From assembly GCA_963205295.1 (NCBI GenBank), contig CAUJIY010000026.1:1-37392 (forward strand): a stretch of 37,392 nucleotides of DNA, given 5' to 3'. The stretch comes from Pseudomonadota bacterium (GTDB lineage Bacteria > Pseudomonadota > Gammaproteobacteria > Steroidobacterales > GCA-2729495). The notes under the pieces are model-generated. The model worked only from the letters and a program-made list of their open reading frames with translations. It was not told the origin of the DNA and did not search any database. Below, piece by piece: positions 21,468 through 29,136 of the stretch. A program made the translations under genes and the position numbers. Position 1 is the stretch's first letter. Every line of letters starts with the position of its first letter.

Positions 21468-21500
21468 GCATCGGAAGTATGTCTTTCCGGTGCTTTTTTT
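21468..21500 (+). terminator. Hairpin plus T-tract (terminator or leader attenuator)
   Basis: GCATCGGAA (21468-21476) pairs with TTCCGGTGC (21485-21493) with one G-U pair and an 8-nt loop, followed directly by seven Ts (21494-21500). It has the form of a Rho-independent terminator for the hemerythrin operon ending at 21408. It also lies immediately downstream of a plausible promoter and 38 bp before the next start codon, so it may instead terminate transcripts at the very start of the DUF2249 mRNA. Confidence 0.7.
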
Positions 21501-21538
21501 CGTGAGCGGCCGGCGCCGCGAGTACCCGAGGAATCTCC

Positions 21539-21838
21539 ATGTCCCAGCCCATTGCCACCACCATCGACGTGCGCGAGATCGCGCCGTTCCAGCGTCACCC
21601 GCTGATCTTCGGCCGCTTCAACGAGCTGAAGCCCGGCGAAGCCCTGCAGCTCGTCAACGACCACGACCCGCGGCCGCTGTACGCGCAGTTCCAGGCGGTC
21701 ACCGCCGGGCGTTTCACCTGGGATTACCTCGAGTCCGGGCCGGCCATCTGGCGCGTGCGCATCGGCAAGCTCGCCGGCGCCGAAGCCCCGGCCGCGCCGA
21801 AGAGCGGCAGCTGCTGCTCGGGCGGTTCCTGCGGCTGA
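21539..21838 (+). CDS. DUF2249 protein with cysteine-rich tail
   Basis: A 99-aa DUF2249 protein, distinct from the one at 19865. The core includes IDVREIAPFQRHPLIFGRF, LKPGEALQLVNDHDPRPLYA and FTWDYLESGPAIWRVRIGKL. The tail SGSCCSGGSCG has three cysteines in a Gly/Ser setting (CC..C), suggesting metal or Fe-S handling. GAGGA precedes the ATG. It stands apart from the hemerythrin operon behind the hairpin at 21468-21500 and converges on the luciferase-like gene with a 6-bp gap. Confidence 0.86.
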   Translation: MSQPIATTIDVREIAPFQRHPLIFGRFNELKPGEALQLVNDHDPRPLYAQFQAVTAGRFTWDYLESGPAIWRVRIGKLAGAEAPAAPKSGSCCSGGSCG

Positions 21839-21844
21839 ACGGCC

Positions 21845-22849
21845 TCAGCGGCCGCGGAAGTGCGGCAGCACTTCGCGGCCGAGCAGGTCGAGCGCCTCGT
21901 CGAAGTCGGGCCCGAGCGGGTGGCCGAAGGCCACGTGCGTGACCCCGGCAGCGGCCATGGCCTCGATCTGCGGGATCACGTCCTCGGGCCGGCCGGTCAC
22001 CGAGCAGTAACGCACCGCGCGGTCGGATACCGCGCGTGCGCCACCCGCGAAGTCACCCACCGCAGCGGCCGCGCGTACCTGACGGATCTCCTCCGCCGGG
22101 ATGCCGGCGACCTCGGTCATCGGGTGCAGGTACGGCAGGTACACCGCGAGCACGCGGCGTGCCGCTTCGCGCGCGCGCTCGCGGTCGGCTGCGATCGCGC
22201 ACAGCGGCCCGGCGATGATCTCCACCGCGGCCGGGTCGCGCCCGGCGCGGGCCGCGCCAATGGCGACGTTCTCGCGCAGGATGCGCACGTAGTCCGGGTT
22301 CCACAGGCCGTCGGATTTCACCCCGCTCGCCACCTCGCCGGCGAGCTGGCACATCTGCGGGCCCCAGGTGCCGATGAAGATCGGGACCTCCCGGCGCAGC
22401 GGCTGGAAGCGGAAGAACAGCTCCGCCGTGGCCGTGAAGCACTGGCCGTGGAACGGCGTGCGGTCGCCGGCGAGCAGGCGGCGGATGAGGGCGATGGCCT
22501 CGCGCACCATCGTCACGGGACGCGCCTGGCGCTCGATGCCGAGCAGCTCCCAGAAGGCGCCGCGGGCGATGCCGCAGACCGCGCGGCCGCCGGTGAGTTC
22601 GTCGAGTTCGGCCAGGTTGCCGGCGTGGTAGCAGGGATGGACGATCTGCGGCGTGATGATCCCGGGGCCGACCTGGATGCGCTCCGTGTGCTCGCCGATC
22701 AGGGTCAGCAGCGGCCAGGTCGGCTTGAACATCAGGTCGTCGTAGACGTGGATCTCGTCGAAGCCGTAGCGCTCGATCTTCTGCGCCTTGGCGATGTAGT
22801 CGCGGATCGGGTAACTGCCCTGCAACCCGATGCTGAATTTCAGCGCCAT
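21845..22849 (-). CDS. LLM-class (F420-type) oxidoreductase
   Basis: Luciferase-like monooxygenase-fold protein (334 aa), a TIM barrel that uses F420 or flavin. The pattern resembles F420-dependent Mer-like enzymes: [53 protein letters not shown], the [19 protein letters not shown] segment and [19 protein letters not shown]. The ATG at 22849 is the natural start; a longer frame to 22996 enters the divergent promoter region. F420 biosynthesis genes are not in the window, so cofactor use (F420 or FMN) is inferred. It is divergent from the TrpB2-like gene. Confidence 0.85.
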   Translation of the reverse strand: MALKFSIGLQGSYPIRDYIAKAQKIERYGFDEIHVYDDLMFKPTWPLLTLIGEHTERIQVGPGIITPQIVHPCYHAGNLAELDELTGGRAVCGIARGAFWELLGIERQARPVTMVREAIALIRRLLAGDRTPFHGQCFTATAELFFRFQPLRREVPIFIGTWGPQMCQLAGEVASGVKSDGLWNPDYVRILRENVAIGAARAGRDPAAVEIIAGPLCAIAADRERAREAARRVLAVYLPYLHPMTEVAGIPAEEIRQVRAAAAVGDFAGGARAVSDRAVRYCSVTGRPEDVIPQIEAMAAAGVTHVAFGHPLGPDFDEALDLLGREVLPHFRGR

Positions 22850-22870
22850 GGCCACTGCCTCCCGCGTCCT

Positions 22871-22884
22871 GTCCGGTACCGGAC
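22871..22884. promoter_or_regulatory. Perfect 14-bp palindrome, possible operator
   Basis: GTCCGGTACCGGAC is a perfect palindrome 22 bp upstream of the luciferase-like start codon and within the 194-bp divergent gap 22850-23043. Size and placement suit a TetR- or MarR-type operator that could control both genes. No matching regulator gene is adjacent, and nothing else recognisable is seen in the gap. Confidence 0.4.
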
Positions 22885-23043
22885 CCCTACCGTACACCCG
22901 CCCGGGCTGCCCGAAGCGGCAATCGCCTGCCGCACCGCACGATGCAGCCACCCGGCCCGCGCCGGTCTGGGGTATCCTCTGGCGCCCGATCCGCACCCCC
23001 GTGGCGCGGCCAGACCCGAGAAGAACGACGCGCGGAGCGCCCG

Positions 23044-24393
23044 ATGACGACCAAGTTCCTGCTGACCGAAGCCGACCTGCCCACGCACTGGTACAACGTG
23101 GTGGCCGACCTGCCGAGCCCGCCGCCGCCGCCGCTCGGCCCGGACGGCAAGCCGGTCGGGCTCGAGGCGCTGGCGGCGATTTTCCCGCCTGGCCTCATCG
23201 AGCAGGAAGTCAGCGCCGAGCGCTGGATCGCCATCCCCGAGCCGGTGCGCGACATCCTGCGCCTGTGGCGGCCGACGCCGCTGCATCGCGCCTTCCGCCT
23301 CGAACAGGCGCTCGGCACGCCGGCGCACATCTACTACAAGAACGAGTCGGTGAGTCCCGCCGGCTCGCACAAGCCCAACACCTCGATCCCGCAGGCGTAC
23401 TACAACAAGCTGGTCGGCGTAAAGCGGCTGGCGACCGAGACCGGCGCTGGCCAGTGGGGCTGCTCGCTCGCCCTAGCCGGGCGCCTGCTCGGCCTGGAAG
23501 TGCGCGTCTACATGGTCAAGGTGAGCTACCAGCAGAAGCCCTACCGGCGCTCGATGATGCAGACCTGGGGTGCCGAGGTGTTCGCCAGCCCGACCACGCT
23601 GACCAACGCCGGCCGCCAGATCCTCGAGCAGCACCCGGATACCCCGGGCTCGCTCGGCATCGCCATCTCCGAGGCCGTGGAGGAAGCGGCCGGGCGCTCC
23701 GACACCAACTACGCGCTCGGCTCGGTGCTGAACCACGTCATGCTGCACCAGACGGTGATCGGTCTGGAGTCGCGCAAGCAGATGGAAATGGCCGGCGACT
23801 ACCCGGACATGGTGTTCGCCTCCTGCGGCGGCGGCTCGAATTTCGCCGGCATCGCCTTCCCGTTCTTCGCCGACAAGGCGGCCGGGCGGGCGGTGCGCCT
23901 GGTCGCGGTCGAGCCGACTTCCTGCCCGACCCTCACCAAGGGCGTCTACGCCTACGACTTTGGCGACGCCACCGGCCTCACACCGCTGCTCAAGATGCAC
24001 ACCCTCGGCCACGACTTCGTGCCGCCCGGCATCCATGCCGGTGGTCTGCGCTACCACGGCGCCTCGCCGTTGATCAGTCAGCTCGTCGACGCCGGGCTCG
24101 TCGACGCCCTGGCCATCCCGCAGCTCGAGACCTTCGAGGCCGGCATCCTGTTCGCCCGCACCGAGGGCATCATCCCGGCGCCCGAGTCCGCCCACGCCAT
24201 CGCCGCCACGCTGCGCGCCGCGCGCGAGTGCACGAAGACCGGCGAGGCGAAGACGCTGCTCTTCAACCTCTCCGGCCACGGGCACTTCGACATGAGCTCC
24301 TACGACCGCTACTTCGCCGGCGAGCTGCAGGATTACGAGTACCCGACCGAAGCCATCCGCGAGTCGCTCAGCCACCTGCCGAAGGTCGGGTGA
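23044..24393 (+). CDS. TrpB2-type PLP-dependent tryptophan synthase beta-like protein
   Basis: PLP enzyme of the TrpB2 branch (449 aa, longer at the N-terminus than TrpB1). The PLP lysine is Lys110 in GSHKPNTSI, with the catalytic Glu101 in YYKNES. The phosphate-binding loop is [10 protein letters not shown]. The family-specific [19 protein letters not shown] follows. TrpB2 can condense indole with serine and is thought to salvage indole or act on related substrates. There is no trpA or other trp gene nearby, which supports a stand-alone role. The ATG at 23044 gives the expected N-terminus [19 protein letters not shown]. Confidence 0.92.
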   Translation: MTTKFLLTEADLPTHWYNVVADLPSPPPPPLGPDGKPVGLEALAAIFPPGLIEQEVSAERWIAIPEPVRDILRLWRPTPLHRAFRLEQALGTPAHIYYKNESVSPAGSHKPNTSIPQAYYNKLVGVKRLATETGAGQWGCSLALAGRLLGLEVRVYMVKVSYQQKPYRRSMMQTWGAEVFASPTTLTNAGRQILEQHPDTPGSLGIAISEAVEEAAGRSDTNYALGSVLNHVMLHQTVIGLESRKQMEMAGDYPDMVFASCGGGSNFAGIAFPFFADKAAGRAVRLVAVEPTSCPTLTKGVYAYDFGDATGLTPLLKMHTLGHDFVPPGIHAGGLRYHGASPLISQLVDAGLVDALAIPQLETFEAGILFARTEGIIPAPESAHAIAATLRAARECTKTGEAKTLLFNLSGHGHFDMSSYDRYFAGELQDYEYPTEAIRESLSHLPKVG

Positions 24394-24406
24394 AGCAAGA
24401 CGGGAG

Positions 24407-24473
24407 TTCGCGGCTGGCGCCGCTCCCACAGGGCGGCGACGTGACGGCTGTGGGAGGGGCGCCAGCCCCGACT
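24407..24473. repeat. REP pair between convergent genes
   Basis: An inverted copy (24407-24433, TTCGCGGCTGGCGCCGCTCC then CACAGGG) and a forward copy (24449-24473, CTGTGGGAGGGGCGCCAGCC then CCGAC) are complementary over about 20 bp. They lie between the stop codons of the TrpB2-like and AraC genes (24393 and 24503), the same convergent setting as 13879-13938. Confidence 0.9.
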
Positions 24474-24502
24474 ATCCCGGCCGGATCAGCCGCAACCCCC
24501 AC

Positions 24503-25555
24503 TCACTCCGCGCTCGCTTTCTTCGCCCCGTTCTGCTTCCCCAGCGAGCGGTTGCGGTACTCGCTCGGGGACACGCCCGACCAGCTGCGAAACGCGCGCG
24601 AGAAGCTGCTGATGTCGGCAAAGCCGAGCAGGTAGGTGACCTCGCTCACCGAATGCAGCCCCTGGCTGATGTACTGCACGGCGAGTTCCTGGCGGGTCTC
24701 GTTGAGCAGGTTGCGGTAGCTCGTATTGCGGGCGGCGAGCTTGCTCTGCAGGGAGCGCTCGCTCATGTTGAGCTGGGCGGCGACCTTCTCCTTGTCGCAT
24801 TCACCGGACGGCAACAGCTCGACGAACAGGGCGCGCACGCGGGCGATGATGTCGTCGCGATCCATGCGCGCGATCAGGGACACCACCACCTGGTCATTCT
24901 GCCGCGCGAGCTCCGCGTTGGCTGCGGGCAGCTCGATCTCCATGTCGCGCGGATCGAACACCACGCGGTTGTCCTCGCAGCCGAACTGCACCTCGGTGCC
25001 GAAGAAGCGTTCGAACTGCTGCACCTTATGCCGCGGCCGCGGTCGGCGCAGTCCGACGGCCTGCGGAGCGAAATCCGGCTGATAGATTTCGCGGATGAAG
25101 CGCACCAGGGTCGCCACCCAGGCATCCTGCGGGCAGTACTGGTCGCGGTCGATGGTCGGCATCATCACCAGGCGGTATTCGCTGGCGGTACGTTCCATCT
25201 GGCACTCGGCGTTGGTGGACACGAGGCGGAAATAGCGCACCACGCGCCGGCAGAAGGAATCGAGTGTGCTGCTTGCCAGCAAGGAGAACCCCAGCGCGTG
25301 CAGCGACGTCGGGTGGACATACTCGGCGATCGACAGGCCAAAGGCCGGGTCATCCGTGGCGGATTGGGCGAGTTCGTAGACCCGCGTCATCGCCGCCGCC
25401 GGGAAGCGCGCGATCGGGTTGCGCGCGGCGACCAGGTCGATTCCGGCGCCGGCGAAGATCGCCTTGCTGTCCAGGTGGCGCGCGTCGAGGGCCTGGGCCA
25501 CGGCGTTGAGCCAGCCGGCGATGATGTGGGGGTCTTTGGAATCCGTGTTCTGCAC
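24503..25555 (-). CDS. AraC-family regulator
   Basis: Transcription regulator (350 aa) with an N-terminal ligand domain of the Arabinose_bd type (about 25-215; for example FAGAGIDLVAARNPIARFP and SIAEYVHPTSLHALGFSLLA) and a C-terminal double helix-turn-helix domain. That domain contains KVAAQLNMSERSLQSKLAA and the second helix region EVTYLLGFADISSFSRAFR, then WSGVSPSEYRNRS. The start is a GTG at 25555. It is divergent from the GMC dehydrogenase pair over a 60-bp gap, which makes that pair its most likely target, probably in response to a substrate of the enzyme. Confidence 0.93.
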   Translation of the reverse strand: MQNTDSKDPHIIAGWLNAVAQALDARHLDSKAIFAGAGIDLVAARNPIARFPAAAMTRVYELAQSATDDPAFGLSIAEYVHPTSLHALGFSLLASSTLDSFCRRVVRYFRLVSTNAECQMERTASEYRLVMMPTIDRDQYCPQDAWVATLVRFIREIYQPDFAPQAVGLRRPRPRHKVQQFERFFGTEVQFGCEDNRVVFDPRDMEIELPAANAELARQNDQVVVSLIARMDRDDIIARVRALFVELLPSGECDKEKVAAQLNMSERSLQSKLAARNTSYRNLLNETRQELAVQYISQGLHSVSEVTYLLGFADISSFSRAFRSWSGVSPSEYRNRSLGKQNGAKKASAE

Positions 25556-25559
25556 GATC

Positions 25560-25588
25560 TGGCCAGCCGCCCGTCAATGCTGAATAAT
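25560..25588 (+). promoter_or_regulatory. Candidate promoter of the GMC dehydrogenase pair
   Basis: TGGCCA (25560-25565), 17 bp, AATAAT (25583-25588; 5/6 to the -10 consensus), in the AT-rich 60-bp divergent gap. The start would be near 25595, about 20 nt before the ATG at 25616. The opposite strand has TTGGCA as a possible -35 for araC. The gap is short enough for one regulator to cover both. Confidence 0.4.
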
Positions 25589-25615
25589 CTGGCTGACTTT
25601 GCCAAAAAAGCAAGC

Positions 25616-26167
25616 ATGGCCCAGGATCGCCGCCAGTTCCTCGTTCGTGCCGGCTGCCTGCTGTTCACGGTGGGCGGGGCACGGCTGTGGCTCACCCCGG
25701 CCGAGGCCCGCTCCCGCGGCGCCGACCTGCAGGTACTCGACGCGGCGCAGACCCGCACGCTCGAGGCCTTCGGCGAGATCCTGGTGCCGGGTGCGGCCGA
25801 AGCCGGCCTCGCGCACTTCGTCGACAGCCAGCTCGCCGCCGACCCCAACGACTGCCTGCTGGTCACGCGCTACTTCAACATCGAGCCGCCGTACCTGCCG
25901 TTCTATGCCGGCACCCTCGCCGGCCTGGAATCCCTGAGCGCAGAGCGTCACCAGCGTGCCTTCGCGGCACTCGGCGAAGCCGAGGCCGTGGCCCTGGTGC
26001 GCGAACTCGGTGCCGGCACCCCGCGGGGCTGGTCCGGGCCACCGGCAGAGCTCGGTTACCTCGTGATCCGCAGCGACGCGGTGGACGTGGTGTACGGCAC
26101 GGTCGAGGGTTTCCGCCGCCTCGGCGTCCCCTACATGCCGCACATCCTGCCGCCACGGCCCTGGTGA
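25616..26167 (+). CDS. Gluconate 2-dehydrogenase subunit 3-like, Tat-exported
   Basis: Small accessory subunit (183 aa) of a periplasmic GMC dehydrogenase. The N-terminus MAQDRRQFLVRAGCLLFTVG has a twin-arginine motif (RRQFLV) and a hydrophobic stretch, so the complex is probably exported folded by Tat, with the FAD subunit carried along (it has no signal itself). The body matches the gluconate 2-dehydrogenase gamma family: TLEAFGEILVPGAAEAGLA and LGYLVIRSDAVDVVYGTVEG. It is followed after 7 bp by the GMC gene. Confidence 0.88.
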   Translation: MAQDRRQFLVRAGCLLFTVGGARLWLTPAEARSRGADLQVLDAAQTRTLEAFGEILVPGAAEAGLAHFVDSQLAADPNDCLLVTRYFNIEPPYLPFYAGTLAGLESLSAERHQRAFAALGEAEAVALVRELGAGTPRGWSGPPAELGYLVIRSDAVDVVYGTVEGFRRLGVPYMPHILPPRPW

Positions 26168-26174
26168 CCCGGCG

Positions 26175-27746
26175 ATGGCACGCGACCACGCGCAAGTCGT
26201 GATCGTCGGTGCCGGCGCGGCGGGCAGCGTGTTCGCCGCCGTACTCGCCGAGGCCGGCCGCGACGTGCGGGTGCTCGAGACCGGTCCGGTCCGGCGCCTG
26301 GAAGACTTCTACAGCTCCCAGCTCTGGGCGCGGCGGCTGAAGTGGGCCGTGCCGCACGTCGCCGAGACCACGCGCGACCCGGTGTGGTTCAACCTCAACG
26401 CGGGCCGCGGCTACGGCGGAGCCGCCGCGCATCATTTTGCGGTCTGGCCGCGGATGCACGCCGACGACTTCAAGCTGCGCTCGACCTTCGGCAAGGGCCT
26501 CGACTGGCCGCTCGACTACGCCGACCTGCAGCCCTGGTACGACCGGGTACAGGACGACGTCGGCATCGCCGGCGACGCAGCCGCCGAGGTCTGGCGCCCG
26601 CCGGGTGCGCCGTACCCGTTGCCGCCGGTGCCGCGCTTCGCGCAGGGAGAAGTGTTGGCGAAAGGCTTCACCGCGAGCGGCCTGCGCGTGGCGCCGATAC
26701 CGGTGGCCGTGCTGACCCGCCCCTACAAAGGCCGTCCGCCATGCATCTGGGACGGCTGGTGCGAGGCTGGCTGCCCGACCGGTGCGCTCGCCAATCCGCT
26801 CGCCACCTACCTGCCGCGCGCCACCGCCGCCGGCGCGCGCCTGCAGCCGGGCTGCCACGTCACGCGCGTGCTGACCGACGCCGGCGGACGGCGCGCGACC
26901 GGGGTCGAGTACGTGGACGACAAGGGCTCGCGCCGGGAACTCGGCGCCGACGTCGTCGTGCTGGCGGCCTTCGGCGTGGAGAACGTCAGGATCCTGCTCA
27001 ACTCGGCGGGCGAGCGCCACCCCGCAGGACTCGCCAACTCGAGCGGCACCGTGGGCCGCTACCTCACCTGCCACCCGTCGGTGTTCACCTTCGGCCTGTT
27101 CGACGCGGACCTGCAGAACTACATGGGCCTCAGCGGCGGACAGATCATCAGCCACGAGCACTGGGCCAAGACCGGTCGCGAGGGTGCCTTCGGCAGCCGC
27201 CAGTACGAAGCGGCGATGGCGCTCAAGCCGAACGACCTGCTCGGCATCGCCATGTCACGGGCCGACCTCTTCCACCGCGACCTCGAGCGCTTCATGCAGC
27301 GCGCCGCGCGCGGGCTCGGGCAGATGGTGGCGGTGTGCGAGGACATGCCGCTGGCGGAGAACCGCATCGAACTCGACGAGCGGCGCGATGCCCATGGCCT
27401 GCGCCTCGCGCGCATCCACTACCGGACGAGTCCCGACGGGCTCGGCCTGTGGCGTGAGGCCGTCACCGAGGGCGAGCGCATCATGAAGGCCGCCGGTGCC
27501 ACCGAGGTCTGGCACGGCCCGAAGGTCGCCCAGCACCTGATGGGCGGCACGATCATGGGGAAGGATCCGGCCGCCTCGGTGACCGACGGCTACGGCCGCG
27601 CGCACGACGTCGAGAACCTCTTCATCGGCGGTGGCGGCCTGTTCCCGACCAGTTCAGCCGTGAACTCGACCTACACCATCCACGCGCTCGCGCTGCGTGC
27701 CGCCTCGCGGCTGCGCGACGACCAGGCCGCGCTCAGAACGCGCTGA
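26175..27746 (+). CDS. GMC-family FAD dehydrogenase
   Basis: FAD-dependent GMC oxidoreductase (523 aa), closest in layout to gluconate 2-dehydrogenase-type catalytic subunits that oxidise sugars, sugar acids or alcohols in the periplasm. The FAD motif GAGAAG is at 12-17, ending VRVLETGP. A Cys-rich segment CIWDGWCEAGCPTGALAN lies near the middle and may bind an Fe-S cluster or structural metal. The C-terminal active-site region has QHLMGGTIMGKDPAASVTDG and LFPTSSAVNSTYTIHALALR. A cytochrome c subunit gene is missing nearby. Its last 14 bp overlap the end of gcdH on the other strand. Confidence 0.92.
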   Translation: MARDHAQVVIVGAGAAGSVFAAVLAEAGRDVRVLETGPVRRLEDFYSSQLWARRLKWAVPHVAETTRDPVWFNLNAGRGYGGAAAHHFAVWPRMHADDFKLRSTFGKGLDWPLDYADLQPWYDRVQDDVGIAGDAAAEVWRPPGAPYPLPPVPRFAQGEVLAKGFTASGLRVAPIPVAVLTRPYKGRPPCIWDGWCEAGCPTGALANPLATYLPRATAAGARLQPGCHVTRVLTDAGGRRATGVEYVDDKGSRRELGADVVVLAAFGVENVRILLNSAGERHPAGLANSSGTVGRYLTCHPSVFTFGLFDADLQNYMGLSGGQIISHEHWAKTGREGAFGSRQYEAAMALKPNDLLGIAMSRADLFHRDLERFMQRAARGLGQMVAVCEDMPLAENRIELDERRDAHGLRLARIHYRTSPDGLGLWREAVTEGERIMKAAGATEVWHGPKVAQHLMGGTIMGKDPAASVTDGYGRAHDVENLFIGGGGLFPTSSAVNSTYTIHALALRAASRLRDDQAALRTR

Positions 27747-28899
27747 CGCCGGTCAGCTCCTTGCCGACCACGAGCTGGTGCACGGACTCCGTGCCCTCGT
27801 AGGTGATCACGCTCTCGAGGTTGAGCATGTGGCGCACCGGGACGTACTCGGCGCTGATGCCGGCGCCACCGAGCATGTCGCGGCAGTCACGGGCGATGTC
27901 GAGCGCCATGCGCACGTTGTTCCACTTCGCCACCGAAATCTGCGTGGGGTGCAGGCGCCCGGCGTCCTTCAGGCGCCCGAGCCGCAGCGCCAGCAGCTGC
28001 GCCGTGGTGATGCGCCGCGCCATGTCGGCGAGGCGCGCCTGGATGAGCTGCGTGTGCGACAGCGGGCGACCGAACAGCTCGCGCGTCTCCGTGTACTCGA
28101 GCAGCTGCTTCAGGCAGGCCTGGGCAGCGCCGATCGGGCCCCAGCTGATGCCGTAGCGGGCCTGCGACAGGCAGCTCAGCGGGCCGCGCAGGCTCGACAC
28201 ACCCGGCAGCATGCTGGATGCAGGCAGGCGCACGTTGTCGAAGAACAGCGCCGAGGTGACCGAGGCGCGCAGCGACATCTTGTTCTCGATCTCCGGCGCG
28301 TCGAAGCCCTTCGTGCCACGCTCGACGAGGAAGCCGCGAATGCCCTCGTCGGTGCGCGCCCACACCACCGCGACGTCGGCGACGGTGCCGTTGGTGATCC
28401 ACATCTTCGAGCCGTTGAGCACCCAGTCGCCGCCCTGGCGCTTCGCGTAGGTCTTCATGCTGCCCGGGTCCGAACCGCCATGCGCCTCGGTCAGGCCGAA
28501 GCAGCCGAGCGCCTCGCCGCGCGCCATCGGCGGCAGCCAGCGGTTCTTCTGCTCCTCGGAGCCGAAGGCGTGGATCGGGTACATCACCAGGCTGCTCTGC
28601 ACCGAGACGAAGCTGCGCAGGCCGCTGTCGCCGCGCTCGAGCTCCTGGCAGATCAGCCCGTAGCTGACCGCGTTCAGGCCGGCGCAGCCATAACCGTCGA
28701 TGCTGCTGCCGAACAGGCCGAGTTCAGCAATCCCGGGGATCAGTTCCTTCGGGAAGCGGTGCTTCTCGAAGCACTCGCGGATGATCGGCAGCACCTGGTC
28801 GTCGACGAAGCGCGCCACGGAGTCCTGCACCATGGCTTCCTCTTCGGAGAGCTCCGAACGGACGTCGAACAGATCGAGGGGATTCAGTGAACTGGCCAT
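27733..28899 (-). CDS. gcdH: Glutaryl-CoA dehydrogenase
   Basis: Acyl-CoA dehydrogenase (388 aa) that oxidises and decarboxylates glutaryl-CoA to crotonyl-CoA in lysine, tryptophan or aromatic-acid breakdown. It matches glutaryl-CoA dehydrogenases rather than generic ones: LRSFVSVQSSLVMYPIHAFG with the substrate-binding Arg, CFGLTEAHGGSDPGSM, ARYGISWGPIGAAQACL and RDMLGGAGISAEYVPVRHML. The catalytic base is Glu368 in ITYEGTESVH. The start is ATG at 28899. It ends inside the tail of the GMC gene (14-bp overlap). Confidence 0.94.
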   Translation of the reverse strand: MASSLNPLDLFDVRSELSEEEAMVQDSVARFVDDQVLPIIRECFEKHRFPKELIPGIAELGLFGSSIDGYGCAGLNAVSYGLICQELERGDSGLRSFVSVQSSLVMYPIHAFGSEEQKNRWLPPMARGEALGCFGLTEAHGGSDPGSMKTYAKRQGGDWVLNGSKMWITNGTVADVAVVWARTDEGIRGFLVERGTKGFDAPEIENKMSLRASVTSALFFDNVRLPASSMLPGVSSLRGPLSCLSQARYGISWGPIGAAQACLKQLLEYTETRELFGRPLSHTQLIQARLADMARRITTAQLLALRLGRLKDAGRLHPTQISVAKWNNVRMALDIARDCRDMLGGAGISAEYVPVRHMLNLESVITYEGTESVHQLVVGKELTGVSAF

Positions 28900-29136
28900 G
28901 GGCGCGGGACCTTGCGGTGGGATAGCCCGGCATTTCTACCACACCATGGGCGGGCCCGGTTAGACCGTTTGCACAGGCCCGTTGGCCGAACCGCAGCCAC
29001 CAGCTCCGACCCCACGGTCCACCCGCCGACGCCCCCACCACCGAAGCGGATTCAGCCGCGACCCGTTCGCGAGCCGCAGGGTCGTGGCCGAATCTGCTCC
29101 TTCGGAATACCCCGATCCGGTGCCGGGAGAAGCCGC
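28900..29136. other. Intergenic region upstream of gcdH
   Basis: This 237-bp stretch lies between the gcdH start and the end of the TonB receptor gene, both on the minus strand. It must contain the gcdH promoter and the receptor terminator, but I see no clear -35/-10 pair, T-tract hairpin or repeat. Confidence 0.5.
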
